Part shown: positions 42,848-51,921 of the stretch, one piece after another | How the letters are laid out: every line of letters begins with the position of its first letter | How positions within the stretch are numbered: position 1 is the stretch's first letter | NCBI GenBank assembly: GCA_963691835.1 | Contig: OY829383.1 | Location: 682,001-746,000, forward strand | Reading direction: 5' to 3' | Length of the DNA stretch: 64,000 bases | Source: G963691835 sp963691835 | GTDB taxonomy: Bacteria; Pseudomonadota; Alphaproteobacteria; Thalassobaculales; Thalassobaculaceae | Position numbers and translations under genes: made by a program | The notes under the pieces: generated by a model | Told to the model about the DNA's origin: nothing | The model's database searches: none | Seen by the model: only the letters and a program-made list of their open reading frames with translations

Positions 42848-44269
42848 ATGGCGGCGCGGGAAAAGGAACAGCGGAACCCCGTCGACAACCGGGCCGGGGT
42901 GATCCATATGAGCGTCATGACTGATACAGAACAGAATTCCCTCGGCGGCCGGGTCCGCCGGTACGCACGGGTGACCGGCGCCGTGGGCGGTCTGGCCGCG
43001 CGGGTGGCGGGTGAGCGCTATCTCGGCCTCAAGATCGACCGGGGCGTGCACGCCGAAGAGCTCAAGAAGGCGCTCGGCGGGCTGAAAGGCCCGCTTATGA
43101 AGATCGCCCAGATCCTCAGCACAATCCCGGATGCGATCCCGAAGGAGTACGCGGACGAACTCGCACACCTCCAGGCGAACGCCCCAAGCATGGGTTGGCT
43201 CTTTGTGAAGCGCCGCATGGCATCCGAACTCGACCGCGATTGGCAGCAACGGTTCGGCAGTTTTGAGCGGGAGGCCACCTCCGCGGCGTCATTGGGGCAG
43301 GTCCACCGGGCAACGACGCTCGAAGGCGAGCAGGTCGCGGCCAAACTGCAGTATCCGGACATGCAGTCGGCGGTCGAAGCCGATCTCAAACAGTTGAAGC
43401 TGATCTTCTCGATCTATGAGCGCTATGACAGCGCCATCTCGACGGCCGATATCTATCAGGAGCTTTCCGCACGTCTTCGGGAGGAGCTGGACTACGAGCG
43501 CGAGGCGGCACAGATGCGCCTTTACAGCGCCATGCTGAAGGATGAGGCGAACATCCATGTGCCGGACGTCGTACCGAACCTGTCCAGCGGTCGGCTGATC
43601 ACCATGAGCTGGCTCGACGGCATGCCGCTCATGAAGTTCGTCGAGGAGCATGAGGACCAAGAGCTCCGTAACCAGATCGCGATGACCATGTTCCGGGCGT
43701 GGTATGTGCCGTTCTACTACTACGGAATCATCCACGGCGATCCGCATCTCGGCAACTACACCATGCGGTCTGACGGCGGGATCAACCTGCTCGACTTTGG
43801 ATGCATCCGGGTCTTCCCACCGACTTTCGTGAAGGGCGTGATCGACCTCTACCACGCGCTCCGAGACGATGTTCCCGAGCTGGCGGTGGAAGCCTACCGC
43901 GCCTGGGGCTTTGAGGACCTTGATCAGGAGACGATCGACGTTCTCAACATTTGGGCAAAGTTCATCTACGCGCCCCTCATGGAAGACAAGGTCCGCACCA
44001 TCGCCGAGCTACGATCCGGCGAGTTCGGTCGGGAAACAGCAGAGAAGGTCCACGCCGAGCTTAAGCGCCTGAACGGCGTCAAGCCGCCGCGGGAGTTCGT
44101 ATTGATGGACCGGGCGGCGATCGGGCTCGGCTCGGTCTTCATGAGGCTCCGGGCGGAGGTGAATTGGTACAGGATCTTCCATGACCTGACCGGGGGCTTC
44201 GATGTCGCGGCAGTCGAGGCCCGGCAGAAGGCGGCGCTTGAAGCGGCGGGCGTACCGGCCGCGGACTAG
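42848..44269 (+). CDS. ABC1/ADCK (UbiB-like) atypical kinase
   Basis: 473 residues from ATG 42848; a second ATG at 42908 has a better purine-rich stretch and gives 453 residues, so the start is open. The family's KxGQ motif reads LKGPLMKIAQIL (K-x-A-Q), the Ala-rich loop is TSAASLGQVHRA, the catalytic loop IIHGDPHLGNY and the metal motif LLDFGC. ABC1 kinases act in ubiquinone synthesis or lipid handling by ATP use without classical protein phosphorylation. No C-terminal UbiB-type membrane helices are obvious. Adjacent to the pepF-led genes; 31 bases after the ABM gene. Confidence 0.92.
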   Translation: MAAREKEQRNPVDNRAGVIHMSVMTDTEQNSLGGRVRRYARVTGAVGGLAARVAGERYLGLKIDRGVHAEELKKALGGLKGPLMKIAQILSTIPDAIPKEYADELAHLQANAPSMGWLFVKRRMASELDRDWQQRFGSFEREATSAASLGQVHRATTLEGEQVAAKLQYPDMQSAVEADLKQLKLIFSIYERYDSAISTADIYQELSARLREELDYEREAAQMRLYSAMLKDEANIHVPDVVPNLSSGRLITMSWLDGMPLMKFVEEHEDQELRNQIAMTMFRAWYVPFYYYGIIHGDPHLGNYTMRSDGGINLLDFGCIRVFPPTFVKGVIDLYHALRDDVPELAVEAYRAWGFEDLDQETIDVLNIWAKFIYAPLMEDKVRTIAELRSGEFGRETAEKVHAELKRLNGVKPPREFVLMDRAAIGLGSVFMRLRAEVNWYRIFHDLTGGFDVAAVEARQKAALEAAGVPAAD

Positions 44270-44384
44270 ACAGGCAGTCTGGATTTCATCGTCACGGGTT
44301 CTGACGAAGTGGTGAGGGCATGTTGCATCTCCGTCGCGGGGGGTGCACGTGGGGGGCATGGTTTCCCGTCCAAAGGACCGGCTC

Positions 44385-45743
44385 ATGTCTTTCGCCGCAC
44401 GCGCCCTCGCCCTCCTCATCCTGCCTCTCGGCCTCATTGCCTCGCCAGGACATGCCGCCCCACTTTCCGACGAGAAGGTTGAGGAGCTGTCGCGAACCGT
44501 TCTCTACGGAGACCACACCAAGCAACGCGCGGCGCTGGCGGAACTGGTCGCACGGCAGGAGGACGATGTTCTTCCGACCTTGGTCATGGCGATGCGGTAT
44601 CGGCGAGATCCCCTCAATCTCATCCCACAGGCCTTCAACAGTCTTGCGGATACCGAAGTTTCCGGTTGGTTCGACGGCATGCTGTGGCAGGAACAGCACC
44701 CGGAGGTCAAACCGCACAGCAGCTACAAGAAGCTGAAGCTTGAGCTTTTCGACCGCATCGATCCGCGCTTCCAGAATTTCCTGGGCGGCGACCGGGGGGA
44801 TCAGGCGAACATGGACATCCGGCTGGAGGAGATCACCTGGGGCGGTGTCCGGGTGGACGGCATCCCCTCTCTCGACAACCCGGATCTGATCGCTGCGGGG
44901 GACGCGGACTATCTCGTCGACGACGATCTTGTCTTCGGTGTTGAGATCAACGGCGACGCACGGGCCTATCCGCTCCGGATCATGGGCTGGCACGAGATGT
45001 TCAATGAGACCATCGGCGGCGTCCCTGTTGCCCTGGCCTACTGCACGCTCTGCGGCGCGGGCATCCTTTTTGAGACTGAGGTTGAAGGCCGTGACGAGCC
45101 GCTGATCTTCGGCTCCTCCGGCTTTCTCTACCGGTCCAACAAGCTGATGTTCGACCGCCAGACCGACAGCCTCTGGAACCAGTTCACGGGGGAGCCGGTT
45201 ACGGGCCCTCTGCGTGGTACTGGCATCAAGCTTAAGATCCGGCCCGTTGTGATCACGAGTTGGGCGGAGTGGCGTGACCGAAATCCCGGAACCAAGGTCC
45301 TTTCGATCGATACAGGCTACGTTCGGGATTATGGCTCGGGCGTCGTCTACAAGGACTACTTCGGCAGCCCGGATCTGATGTTCCCCGCCCTGGTCGACGA
45401 GACGAAGCTGAAGCAGAAAGACTACGCCTTCGGCATCCGCGCGCCGGGAGAGGCCAAGTCGTGGCCGCTTGAGGCCTTCGCCGGTGGTGCCGTGCTGAAC
45501 GACCGCGTCGGCCTTTCGGACGTCGTACTGATCGGTGATGCGGCGACCCGCACCGTGCGCGCATTCGACCGCGGGCCCCATAGCTTCACCAAGGGCACGG
45601 ACATGGACGCGATCATGGATGAGTCCGGGAAGAGCTGGCAGGTCACGGAAGACGCGCTTATCGGGCCGGGCGGTGAGAAACTCGCCCGCGTGCCTGGGCA
45701 CGTCGCGTACTGGTTCGCCTGGAACGGCTATCTCGGCGGCTGA
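44385..45743 (+). CDS. Exported DUF3179 domain protein
   Basis: 452 residues from ATG 44385, chosen because it opens a signal peptide (MSFAARALALLILPLGLIAS, cleaved near GHAAPL); a start at 44343 would put 14 extra residues before it. A helical N-terminal region (to about 110) precedes the DUF3179 part: NGDARAYPLRIMGWHEMFNE, ALAYCTLCGAGILFE, FGSSGFLYRSNKLMFDRQT and TGEPVTGPLRGTG. The Cys pair CTLC in the middle is family-typical. Function is unknown; the extracytoplasmic Cys pair suggests metal or thiol chemistry. Convergent with the amidohydrolase gene, 6 bases apart. Confidence 0.88.
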   Translation: MSFAARALALLILPLGLIASPGHAAPLSDEKVEELSRTVLYGDHTKQRAALAELVARQEDDVLPTLVMAMRYRRDPLNLIPQAFNSLADTEVSGWFDGMLWQEQHPEVKPHSSYKKLKLELFDRIDPRFQNFLGGDRGDQANMDIRLEEITWGGVRVDGIPSLDNPDLIAAGDADYLVDDDLVFGVEINGDARAYPLRIMGWHEMFNETIGGVPVALAYCTLCGAGILFETEVEGRDEPLIFGSSGFLYRSNKLMFDRQTDSLWNQFTGEPVTGPLRGTGIKLKIRPVVITSWAEWRDRNPGTKVLSIDTGYVRDYGSGVVYKDYFGSPDLMFPALVDETKLKQKDYAFGIRAPGEAKSWPLEAFAGGAVLNDRVGLSDVVLIGDAATRTVRAFDRGPHSFTKGTDMDAIMDESGKSWQVTEDALIGPGGEKLARVPGHVAYWFAWNGYLGG

Positions 45744-45749
45744 GCCTTC

Positions 45750-47465
45750 TCAGCGCTGCCCACGGACAATTCGCCCGGGCAGCGCGCCAGTCGCTTCGCC
45801 ATCACGATAGGTCACGGCACCCGATACAACAGTTGCCGCATAACCCTCCGACTTCTGCAGCAGGCGCTTGCCGCCGGCCGGAAGGTCCCGGGTCACATAG
45901 GGCGTGCCGAAACCGATACGGTCCCAATCAATGACGTTCAAGTCGGCCTTCATGCCTTCGGCAATCCGTCCGCGGTCGGATAGTCCCGCAGCGGAAGCCG
46001 TATCCGTGGTGAGGCGCCGCACCGCCTCCTCCATCGGAAAGCGGCCCTTCTCTTTCGCCCAATAGGACATGAGCCAGGTCGGATACCCGGCATCCAGAAT
46101 GAAGCCGACATGCGCACCGCCGTCGCCCAGGCCCATGATCGCCGTCTTGTCCGCGAGCATCGCCTCCGAGGCGGAGAAGTCGTAGGACGCGTAGTTGACC
46201 AGCGGGGTGTAGATGAAGCCCCGCCCCTCGTCCTCCAGCAAGATATCGTATGCGACCTCGGGCGCGGTCCGTCCTTCCCGCGCGGCCATGGCTTCGATGG
46301 AGTCGCTTTCAGCCGGATGGTAGTTCGGTGGCGAGCCAAAACGGAACATCTTCGAGTAGCTGATCCGCCGGATCAGTGGCCATGTGGCCTCAGCGATCGG
46401 GTCCTCGCCCAGGATCTTCTCCCGCACTTCCGGTGTCCGCATCGCCGCCACCCGATCGGCCAGAGGCAGGGATGCGATCGTCTTGTAGGTCGGCGTGCCG
46501 CTGAAGGGGTTCTGGCTGCCTTCCAATCCCAAAAGGATACCGATGGGCCGGGGCGCCACCACGGGACGGATCGACAGTCCGTCTTCCGCCGCCTCTCCCG
46601 CCAACCGCAGTAGGTCACGCCAGAAATGAGGACGGTCGTGCCGCTGCGTTAGTGAGAACACCGCTGTCCGCCCGCACGCCTCGATCACCCGGCGAAGCAT
46701 CGCAAACTCTGTCTCGGGGTCTGGTTGATCCCAGTCAGACACCGTCTCCAGGAAACCCGCGCCCGCGTCCGCCATCCCCATGGCGATGCCGAGTAACTCG
46801 TCTTCATGGGCGCGCAGCGTCGGCGTGTACGTTCCGTCGAGGCTCTTGTGACTGATGGTTCGGGAGGTGGAGAAGCCGAAAGCGCCCGCCCGGATGGCGT
46901 CCGCCGTGATCACCCTCATCCGCGCGATGTCCTCAGGCGTCGCCGCCTCGTGCCGGATCGCCCGGTGCCCCATGACATAGACCCGCAAGGCCGCATGAGG
47001 CAGCAGGGCGCAGAGATCCATGTCACGATCCGTGCGCTCGAGCGCTCGGAGGTAGCCGTCGAAGCCTTCCCATTCCCAATGAAGACCTTCGTGCATCACC
47101 GGGCCGGGAATATCCTCTACCCCCTCCATCAACTCGACCAGCTTATCCCTATCCTCGGGCCGACAGGGGGCAAAACCCACACCACAGTTGCCCATGACCG
47201 CCGTGGTCACTCCATGCCATGCGGAGGGTGCCAAATGGTTGTCCCAGGCGGCTTGACCGTCGTAGTGGGTATGGATGTCGACGAAGCCTGGCGTGACGAG
47301 CTTGCCCCGCGCATCGATCTCTTCGGCGCCAGCGCCCGAAACCCGGCCGATTGAGACAATCTTTCCACCGGAGACCGCGACATCCGCCTCAACCGCGGGC
47401 GTGCCGGTGCCATCGGCCACGGTCCCGCCCCGTACGACCAGATCGAACGCTGCCGACTGAGCCAT
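45750..47465 (-). CDS. D-aminoacylase / N-acyl-D-amino acid amidohydrolase family
   Basis: 571 residues. The amidohydrolase metal motif is VDIHTHYDGQ (H-x-H), with SAWHGVTTAVMGNCGVGFAP and GFSTSRT blocks and a late SAAGLSDRGRIAEGMKADLNVID module, the classical arrangement of COG3653 enzymes (N-acyl-D-amino-acid deacylase, D-hydantoinase relatives). Zinc-dependent hydrolysis of an amide bond is expected; the acyl amino acid is unknown. Long for the family (most are 480-540 residues). Start ATG 47465 with AGGGAGG site; 224 bases separate it from gdhA. Confidence 0.88.
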   Translation of the reverse strand: MAQSAAFDLVVRGGTVADGTGTPAVEADVAVSGGKIVSIGRVSGAGAEEIDARGKLVTPGFVDIHTHYDGQAAWDNHLAPSAWHGVTTAVMGNCGVGFAPCRPEDRDKLVELMEGVEDIPGPVMHEGLHWEWEGFDGYLRALERTDRDMDLCALLPHAALRVYVMGHRAIRHEAATPEDIARMRVITADAIRAGAFGFSTSRTISHKSLDGTYTPTLRAHEDELLGIAMGMADAGAGFLETVSDWDQPDPETEFAMLRRVIEACGRTAVFSLTQRHDRPHFWRDLLRLAGEAAEDGLSIRPVVAPRPIGILLGLEGSQNPFSGTPTYKTIASLPLADRVAAMRTPEVREKILGEDPIAEATWPLIRRISYSKMFRFGSPPNYHPAESDSIEAMAAREGRTAPEVAYDILLEDEGRGFIYTPLVNYASYDFSASEAMLADKTAIMGLGDGGAHVGFILDAGYPTWLMSYWAKEKGRFPMEEAVRRLTTDTASAAGLSDRGRIAEGMKADLNVIDWDRIGFGTPYVTRDLPAGGKRLLQKSEGYAATVVSGAVTYRDGEATGALPGRIVRGQR

Positions 47466-47689
47466 CTTTGCCTCCCTCAGTTCTTAATCTTGTTAGCCGA
47501 AACTGTATCGGAGGGTGCCGGAGCGACGCAAACGCGGCTTCAACCCAGGTCAAAAGTACTCGCTGTGCGACTGCGAAACGAGAGACTGCACGCGACGGTT
47601 TCGGCATCGATCTTGTGCCAAGACCGCCGTCGGGTAACACTTCGCTCAGGCCGGAGATGTAAACCGGCGTTTTCGGGGGGAGACAGGGA

Positions 47690-49042
47690 ATGAGCGGCGC
47701 AGATAGTCAACAGCTTGAGACCTTCATGCAGCGGGTTATCGCCCGGAGTCCCGGCGAGACCGAGTTCCATCAGGCGGTTCGCGAAGTTGCCGCCGACATT
47801 GTGCCGTTCATCGCGGCCAATCCGGTCTACGAGGAGGCCAAGATCCTGGAGCGGATGACAGAACCCGACCGGGTCGTCTCCTTCCGGGTGAGCTGGGCGG
47901 ATGACAGCGGCGAAGTCCAGGTTAACCGCGGGTACCGGATTCAGGCGAACAATGCGATCGGCCCCTACAAGGGTGGGCTGCGGTTCCATCCGTCGGTATC
48001 TCAGTCGATCCTGAAGTTCCTGGCCTTCGAGCAGACCTTCAAGAACTCGCTGACCGGCCTGCCCATGGGCGGGGGCAAGGGCGGTGCCGACTTCGATCCG
48101 AAAGGCAAGTCTGACGCCGAGGTCATGCGGTTCTGCCAATCATTCATGACCGAGCTGTACCGCCATGTTGGCTCCGACGTGGACGTCCCGGCCGGCGACA
48201 TCGGGGTCGGTGGACGCGAGATCGGCTACATGTTCGGTCAGTACAAGCGCATCACAAACAACTTCACAGGCGTGTTGACCGGCAAGGGTATGGAGTACGG
48301 CGGTAGCGAGATGCGCCCCGAAGCGACCGGGTACGGCGCAGCCTACTTCATGGAGGATATGCTCCACACCAAGGGGGATGCGATCGAGGGCAAATCGGTT
48401 GTGATTTCCGGCTCCGGCAACGTCGCGACCTTCGCGGCGGAGAAGATCAATCACCGTGGTGGCAAAGTGCTGACCCTCTCCGATTCCGGTGGGTTCATTC
48501 ATGACCCGAACGGAATCGACTTGGAGAAACTCGCCTGGGTGAAAGATCTGAAGACCAAGCGCCGGGGGCGGATCAGCGAGTATGTCGACAAGTTCGGCGG
48601 CAGCTTCCATGCCGGCAAGCGGCCGTGGGGCGTGGAATGCCATCTGGCGATGCCGTGCGCGACTCAGAACGAGATCTCGTTCGACGATGCCAAGGAACTC
48701 CTGGCCAACGGCGTCATGGCGGTCTCGGAGGGGGCAAACATGCCGACCGAGATCAAAGGCATCAACGCCTTCCTCGATGCCAAGATCCTGTTCGCCCCGG
48801 CAAAGGCCGCAAATGCCGGCGGTGTTGCCATGTCCGGCCTTGAGATGAGCCAGAACGCCGAACGGCGCTCGTGGTCTCAGGACGAGTTGCGTACACTGCT
48901 CCGCGACATCATGCGGAGCATCCATGCCCGCTGCCTCGCCGAAGGTAAGGAGGAGGACGGATTTTGCAACTACGTCAAAGGTGCGAACGTGGCGGGCTTC
49001 AAGAAAGTCGCCGACGCCATGCTGGCCTTCGGGGTCGTCTAG
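47690..49042 (+). CDS. gdhA: NADP-type glutamate dehydrogenase
   Basis: 450 residues, the normal hexameric GDH I size. Catalytic Lys region LTGLPMGGGKGGADFDPKGK (shown as PMGGGKGGADFDP), the Asp in VDVPAGDIGVGGREIGYMFG, and the Rossmann motif GSGNVATFAAEK with a Ser-rich beta-2 end (LSDSGGF) consistent with NADP use. It makes glutamate from 2-oxoglutarate and ammonia. It sits divergently from the amidohydrolase and the next gene follows without a clear own start. Confidence 0.96.
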   Translation: MSGADSQQLETFMQRVIARSPGETEFHQAVREVAADIVPFIAANPVYEEAKILERMTEPDRVVSFRVSWADDSGEVQVNRGYRIQANNAIGPYKGGLRFHPSVSQSILKFLAFEQTFKNSLTGLPMGGGKGGADFDPKGKSDAEVMRFCQSFMTELYRHVGSDVDVPAGDIGVGGREIGYMFGQYKRITNNFTGVLTGKGMEYGGSEMRPEATGYGAAYFMEDMLHTKGDAIEGKSVVISGSGNVATFAAEKINHRGGKVLTLSDSGGFIHDPNGIDLEKLAWVKDLKTKRRGRISEYVDKFGGSFHAGKRPWGVECHLAMPCATQNEISFDDAKELLANGVMAVSEGANMPTEIKGINAFLDAKILFAPAKAANAGGVAMSGLEMSQNAERRSWSQDELRTLLRDIMRSIHARCLAEGKEEDGFCNYVKGANVAGFKKVADAMLAFGVV

Positions 49043-49050
49043 GCCGTCCC

Positions 49051-49653
49051 CTGCGCCGAACGGGCGGGCTTGCCGCGATCGTCGTTGCGCTGACAGCGAC
49101 GCTCGCGGCCGCGGCCACTCCGCCCGAGGCCAATGCACAACAGAGCGGGATCGCCCTGCAAACCGGCGCCTTGGCCTACATGGTTCCCGACCGGTGGAAG
49201 GAGGCATTCACCGCCTCCGGCCCCGGGGGAGAGATCGTTCAACATGTCCCGCAGGACCAAACGTTCCGGGCGTGGCGGGACATGGTGATCTCCGTCCGGA
49301 ATCAGAACGTCAACGACATCACGCCTGAAAATGCCTCGCTGTTCATTGCCAAGCAGTACAGGGACTCCTGCGGCCGCTCGGAAGTACAGCCGGCGACCAT
49401 GCCGGCGGAGCTGATCGGAAAAATGTATGTCGTGCTGCTGCGATGCTGGAACCCCGCCAAGGAGAAGGTTCAGGAAGGGGTGCTGCCCCGCCCCTACGAA
49501 GCGGTGCTGAGTGCTGCCTACGACTATCAGGGCAGCATCTATCTTCTTCAATACGCCTGGCGGAACGACCGGTTAGAGCCGCCGATCGATGAGGCGGCGC
49601 GCATCGACTTCGGCTGGCAAGTGATCAACACGGGGAAGTTCGGCGAACCGTAG
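49051..49653 (+). CDS. Hypothetical exported protein coupled to gdhA
   Basis: About 200 residues. The open frame begins at ATG 48964 inside gdhA, in another frame, but the sequence becomes protein-like only with a signal peptide starting near LRRTGGLAAIVVALTATLAAA and cleaved about ANAQQ. No ATG or GTG is available there: CTG 49051 or TTG 49069 must serve, so the start is uncertain. The mature part (ALAYMVPDRWKEAF, DMVISVRNQNVNDITPENAS, IYLLQYAWRNDR) has two Cys and matches no family that I can name. The stop of gdhA (49042) is 8 bases before CTG 49051, so translation may be coupled. Confidence 0.6.
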   Translation: MRRTGGLAAIVVALTATLAAAATPPEANAQQSGIALQTGALAYMVPDRWKEAFTASGPGGEIVQHVPQDQTFRAWRDMVISVRNQNVNDITPENASLFIAKQYRDSCGRSEVQPATMPAELIGKMYVVLLRCWNPAKEKVQEGVLPRPYEAVLSAAYDYQGSIYLLQYAWRNDRLEPPIDEAARIDFGWQVINTGKFGEP

Positions 49654-49668
49654 GGCCGTGCGGGTCCG

Positions 49669-51900
49669 TTACTTGGAGGTCGCGACGAACACGCCGTCCC
49701 AGTCCGCGGGCGGCGGGTCGCGTTCGAACTGGTCCAGACGTTCGTCGTAGAGATCGTAGAGCCCGGGGATCTTGAATGGTTCACTCATCGCTCTGCATTC
49801 TGCGACAAGGGTTCTTGCTTCCGTCCACTGCTGCCCCCGGTAAGCCGCGATCATGCCCGCGTGCTTTTGCTCCAGATCCCGGAACGCAGCGGTCTCCGCC
49901 ACCTCCGGCTCCCCCAGCACGGTAAAGACGTGGATGGGTTCGGTCTTGCCTTTGACGGTGACGAGATCCAGCTCCAGCGCGGCGAAAGGCTCCGTACTCT
50001 CCAGCGTTTCCTGGCTGACGACGATCTCGACCCCATAGGTCTTGCATTGTCCTTCAAGGCGGGAAGCGAGGTTTACGGTATCCCCGAGGGCCGAGTAGTC
50101 GAACCGCTGGTCCGAGCCCATGTTGCCGACACACGCGATCCCGGCGTTAAGTCCGATCCCGATGCCCAGCTCAATCGGCTCCTCGCCATGCGTCGCCGCC
50201 TCAAGCGCCAGATCCGCGTTGAGCGCGACGAGGCGGCGTTTCATGGCGAGCGCAGACCGCAGGCCATGCCCCCGGTGGTCGGCGACATCAAGCGGCGCGT
50301 TCCAGAACGCCATGATGCAGTCGCCCATATACTTGTCGATGGTGCCTTGCTGCTCAAGGATGAGGTCCGTCATCGGCGTCAGGAAACGATTGATCAGCGC
50401 GGTCAGTTCTTCGGCGTTCAGCCGCTCGGAAATCGATGTGAAGCCTCGGATGTCGCAGAACAGAAGAGTCAGTTCCCGCATTTCCCCACCGAGCTTCAAG
50501 TGACTCGGATCCTCCGCCAGCCGCTCAACCAGGGCTGGGGCCATATAGCGGCCAAAGGCGGTTCGAATGCGTCTACGTTCGGTCTCCGTGTTGACGAACC
50601 GCAGCAGCGACGTCCCGGAGTAGATCATCACGCCCACGATGCTCGGATAGACCGGATCGAACAGCATCGCCTGACCGGTATACGACTGCCATGAGAGCAA
50701 CACCGACCCGCCGATGGCCACCACACTCAGTGCCGTCGCCGCGAGGGTGCCCACCTTCGGTACCGCGAACAGAACGATGATCGCGAGCCCGAGGCCCGTG
50801 ATGAAGGTGATCTCGGCCCCGGCCGCCCAGTCCGGCCGCTCCAGATACGTTTCGGAAAGGACCTGCTCCAATGCCTGAGCATGGAGCGTGACACCTGCGG
50901 TGGTTGGATCAAGCGGGCTTGAATGCTGATCCTTCAGCCCGGCGGCGCTGGTGCCGACGAAGACGATCTTGCCCTCGATGTCCGGCGGCGCGGCAGAGGG
51001 GTCAAGCAACCTCCAAGCCGGCACACTCCTTTCGGGAACAGGTCCTGTGTCCCGCAAAACGATGTTGCCCTGGCGATCGGTCGGGATGACAAACGGCCCG
51101 ATCTTGACCTCCGCGATACCGGTCCGCTCTCCGAATGCGGTCTGTCCCGAGGCGCCGGAGGCTTTCACGATCATCGTTGACGCTCCCACCGCGAGGCGCA
51201 GAGCTTCCGCGGTCAGCGAGGGATAGACCCCATCCTGATAACCAATGATGATCGGAACACGCCGGACGACCCCATCGCTGTCGACGATGGCGTTGAGACT
51301 GCCGTTCCCCGCAGAGGCCTGCTCTAGCTCGGGCAGGTTCGTCACGACACCGGGGTAGTTCAGGAGATGGATCGAGGGATCGTCGCCCGCTGTCGCCAAC
51401 CCAGTCTTAATGGCCGGTTTGGCTGTGCTCTTGCCGCCGGTCAGCACAAATCCGGTGACCGTGGGACCACTTGCCAACATCTCGGCAAGGATCTGGTCGT
51501 GATCCAGCAACTCCCCGCTTTCCATCCGGGCCTGGACCGTCCGGATTAGCTCAGGGTCCCCGAGACTCTCCAGAATTCGGTTGGGTGACGTCCGGTCCGG
51601 CTCGGCGAAGACAATATCGAGCGCAACGACCGCGGCCCCTGACACAAAGGCCTGATCGATCATGTGCGCAACGAGAGTACGGGGCCACGGCCACTGCCCA
51701 AAACGCGATAGGGTCTCGTCGTCGATATCCAGGACGACGACCGGTGCCGGAACATACTCCCTGGGGGCCAGCCGCTGGTAGTTGTCGAACACCCGCAGCC
51801 GGAACTCTTCCAACACGGGCGGATCGGCAATCCGGAGAACGACCGCAAGCAAGAGAAGCAAAAGCGGCCAAAGGACGCGGGGAGCCAGGAGACGGGTCAC
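49669..51900 (-). CDS. CHASE2-domain adenylate cyclase
   Basis: 743 residues, starting at GTG 51900 behind GGGGAGGAG. One N-terminal helix, an extracytoplasmic CHASE2 domain (about 30-350), three helices (about 360-430) and a class III cyclase domain: LFCDIRGFTSIS (metal Asp), DKYMGDCIMAFW (Lys for adenine; second metal Asp), FDYSALGDTVNLASRLE (adenine Asp, then N-x3-R transition-state pair). These residues predict cAMP. A helical C-terminal tail follows. Last gene of the leftward triad with FecR and the TPR-barrel; 21 bases after the FecR stop. Confidence 0.93.
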   Translation of the reverse strand: MTRLLAPRVLWPLLLLLLAVVLRIADPPVLEEFRLRVFDNYQRLAPREYVPAPVVVLDIDDETLSRFGQWPWPRTLVAHMIDQAFVSGAAVVALDIVFAEPDRTSPNRILESLGDPELIRTVQARMESGELLDHDQILAEMLASGPTVTGFVLTGGKSTAKPAIKTGLATAGDDPSIHLLNYPGVVTNLPELEQASAGNGSLNAIVDSDGVVRRVPIIIGYQDGVYPSLTAEALRLAVGASTMIVKASGASGQTAFGERTGIAEVKIGPFVIPTDRQGNIVLRDTGPVPERSVPAWRLLDPSAAPPDIEGKIVFVGTSAAGLKDQHSSPLDPTTAGVTLHAQALEQVLSETYLERPDWAAGAEITFITGLGLAIIVLFAVPKVGTLAATALSVVAIGGSVLLSWQSYTGQAMLFDPVYPSIVGVMIYSGTSLLRFVNTETERRRIRTAFGRYMAPALVERLAEDPSHLKLGGEMRELTLLFCDIRGFTSISERLNAEELTALINRFLTPMTDLILEQQGTIDKYMGDCIMAFWNAPLDVADHRGHGLRSALAMKRRLVALNADLALEAATHGEEPIELGIGIGLNAGIACVGNMGSDQRFDYSALGDTVNLASRLEGQCKTYGVEIVVSQETLESTEPFAALELDLVTVKGKTEPIHVFTVLGEPEVAETAAFRDLEQKHAGMIAAYRGQQWTEARTLVAECRAMSEPFKIPGLYDLYDERLDQFERDPPPADWDGVFVATSK

Positions 51901-51921
51901 GGCACCGCTCCTCCCCGCCGT

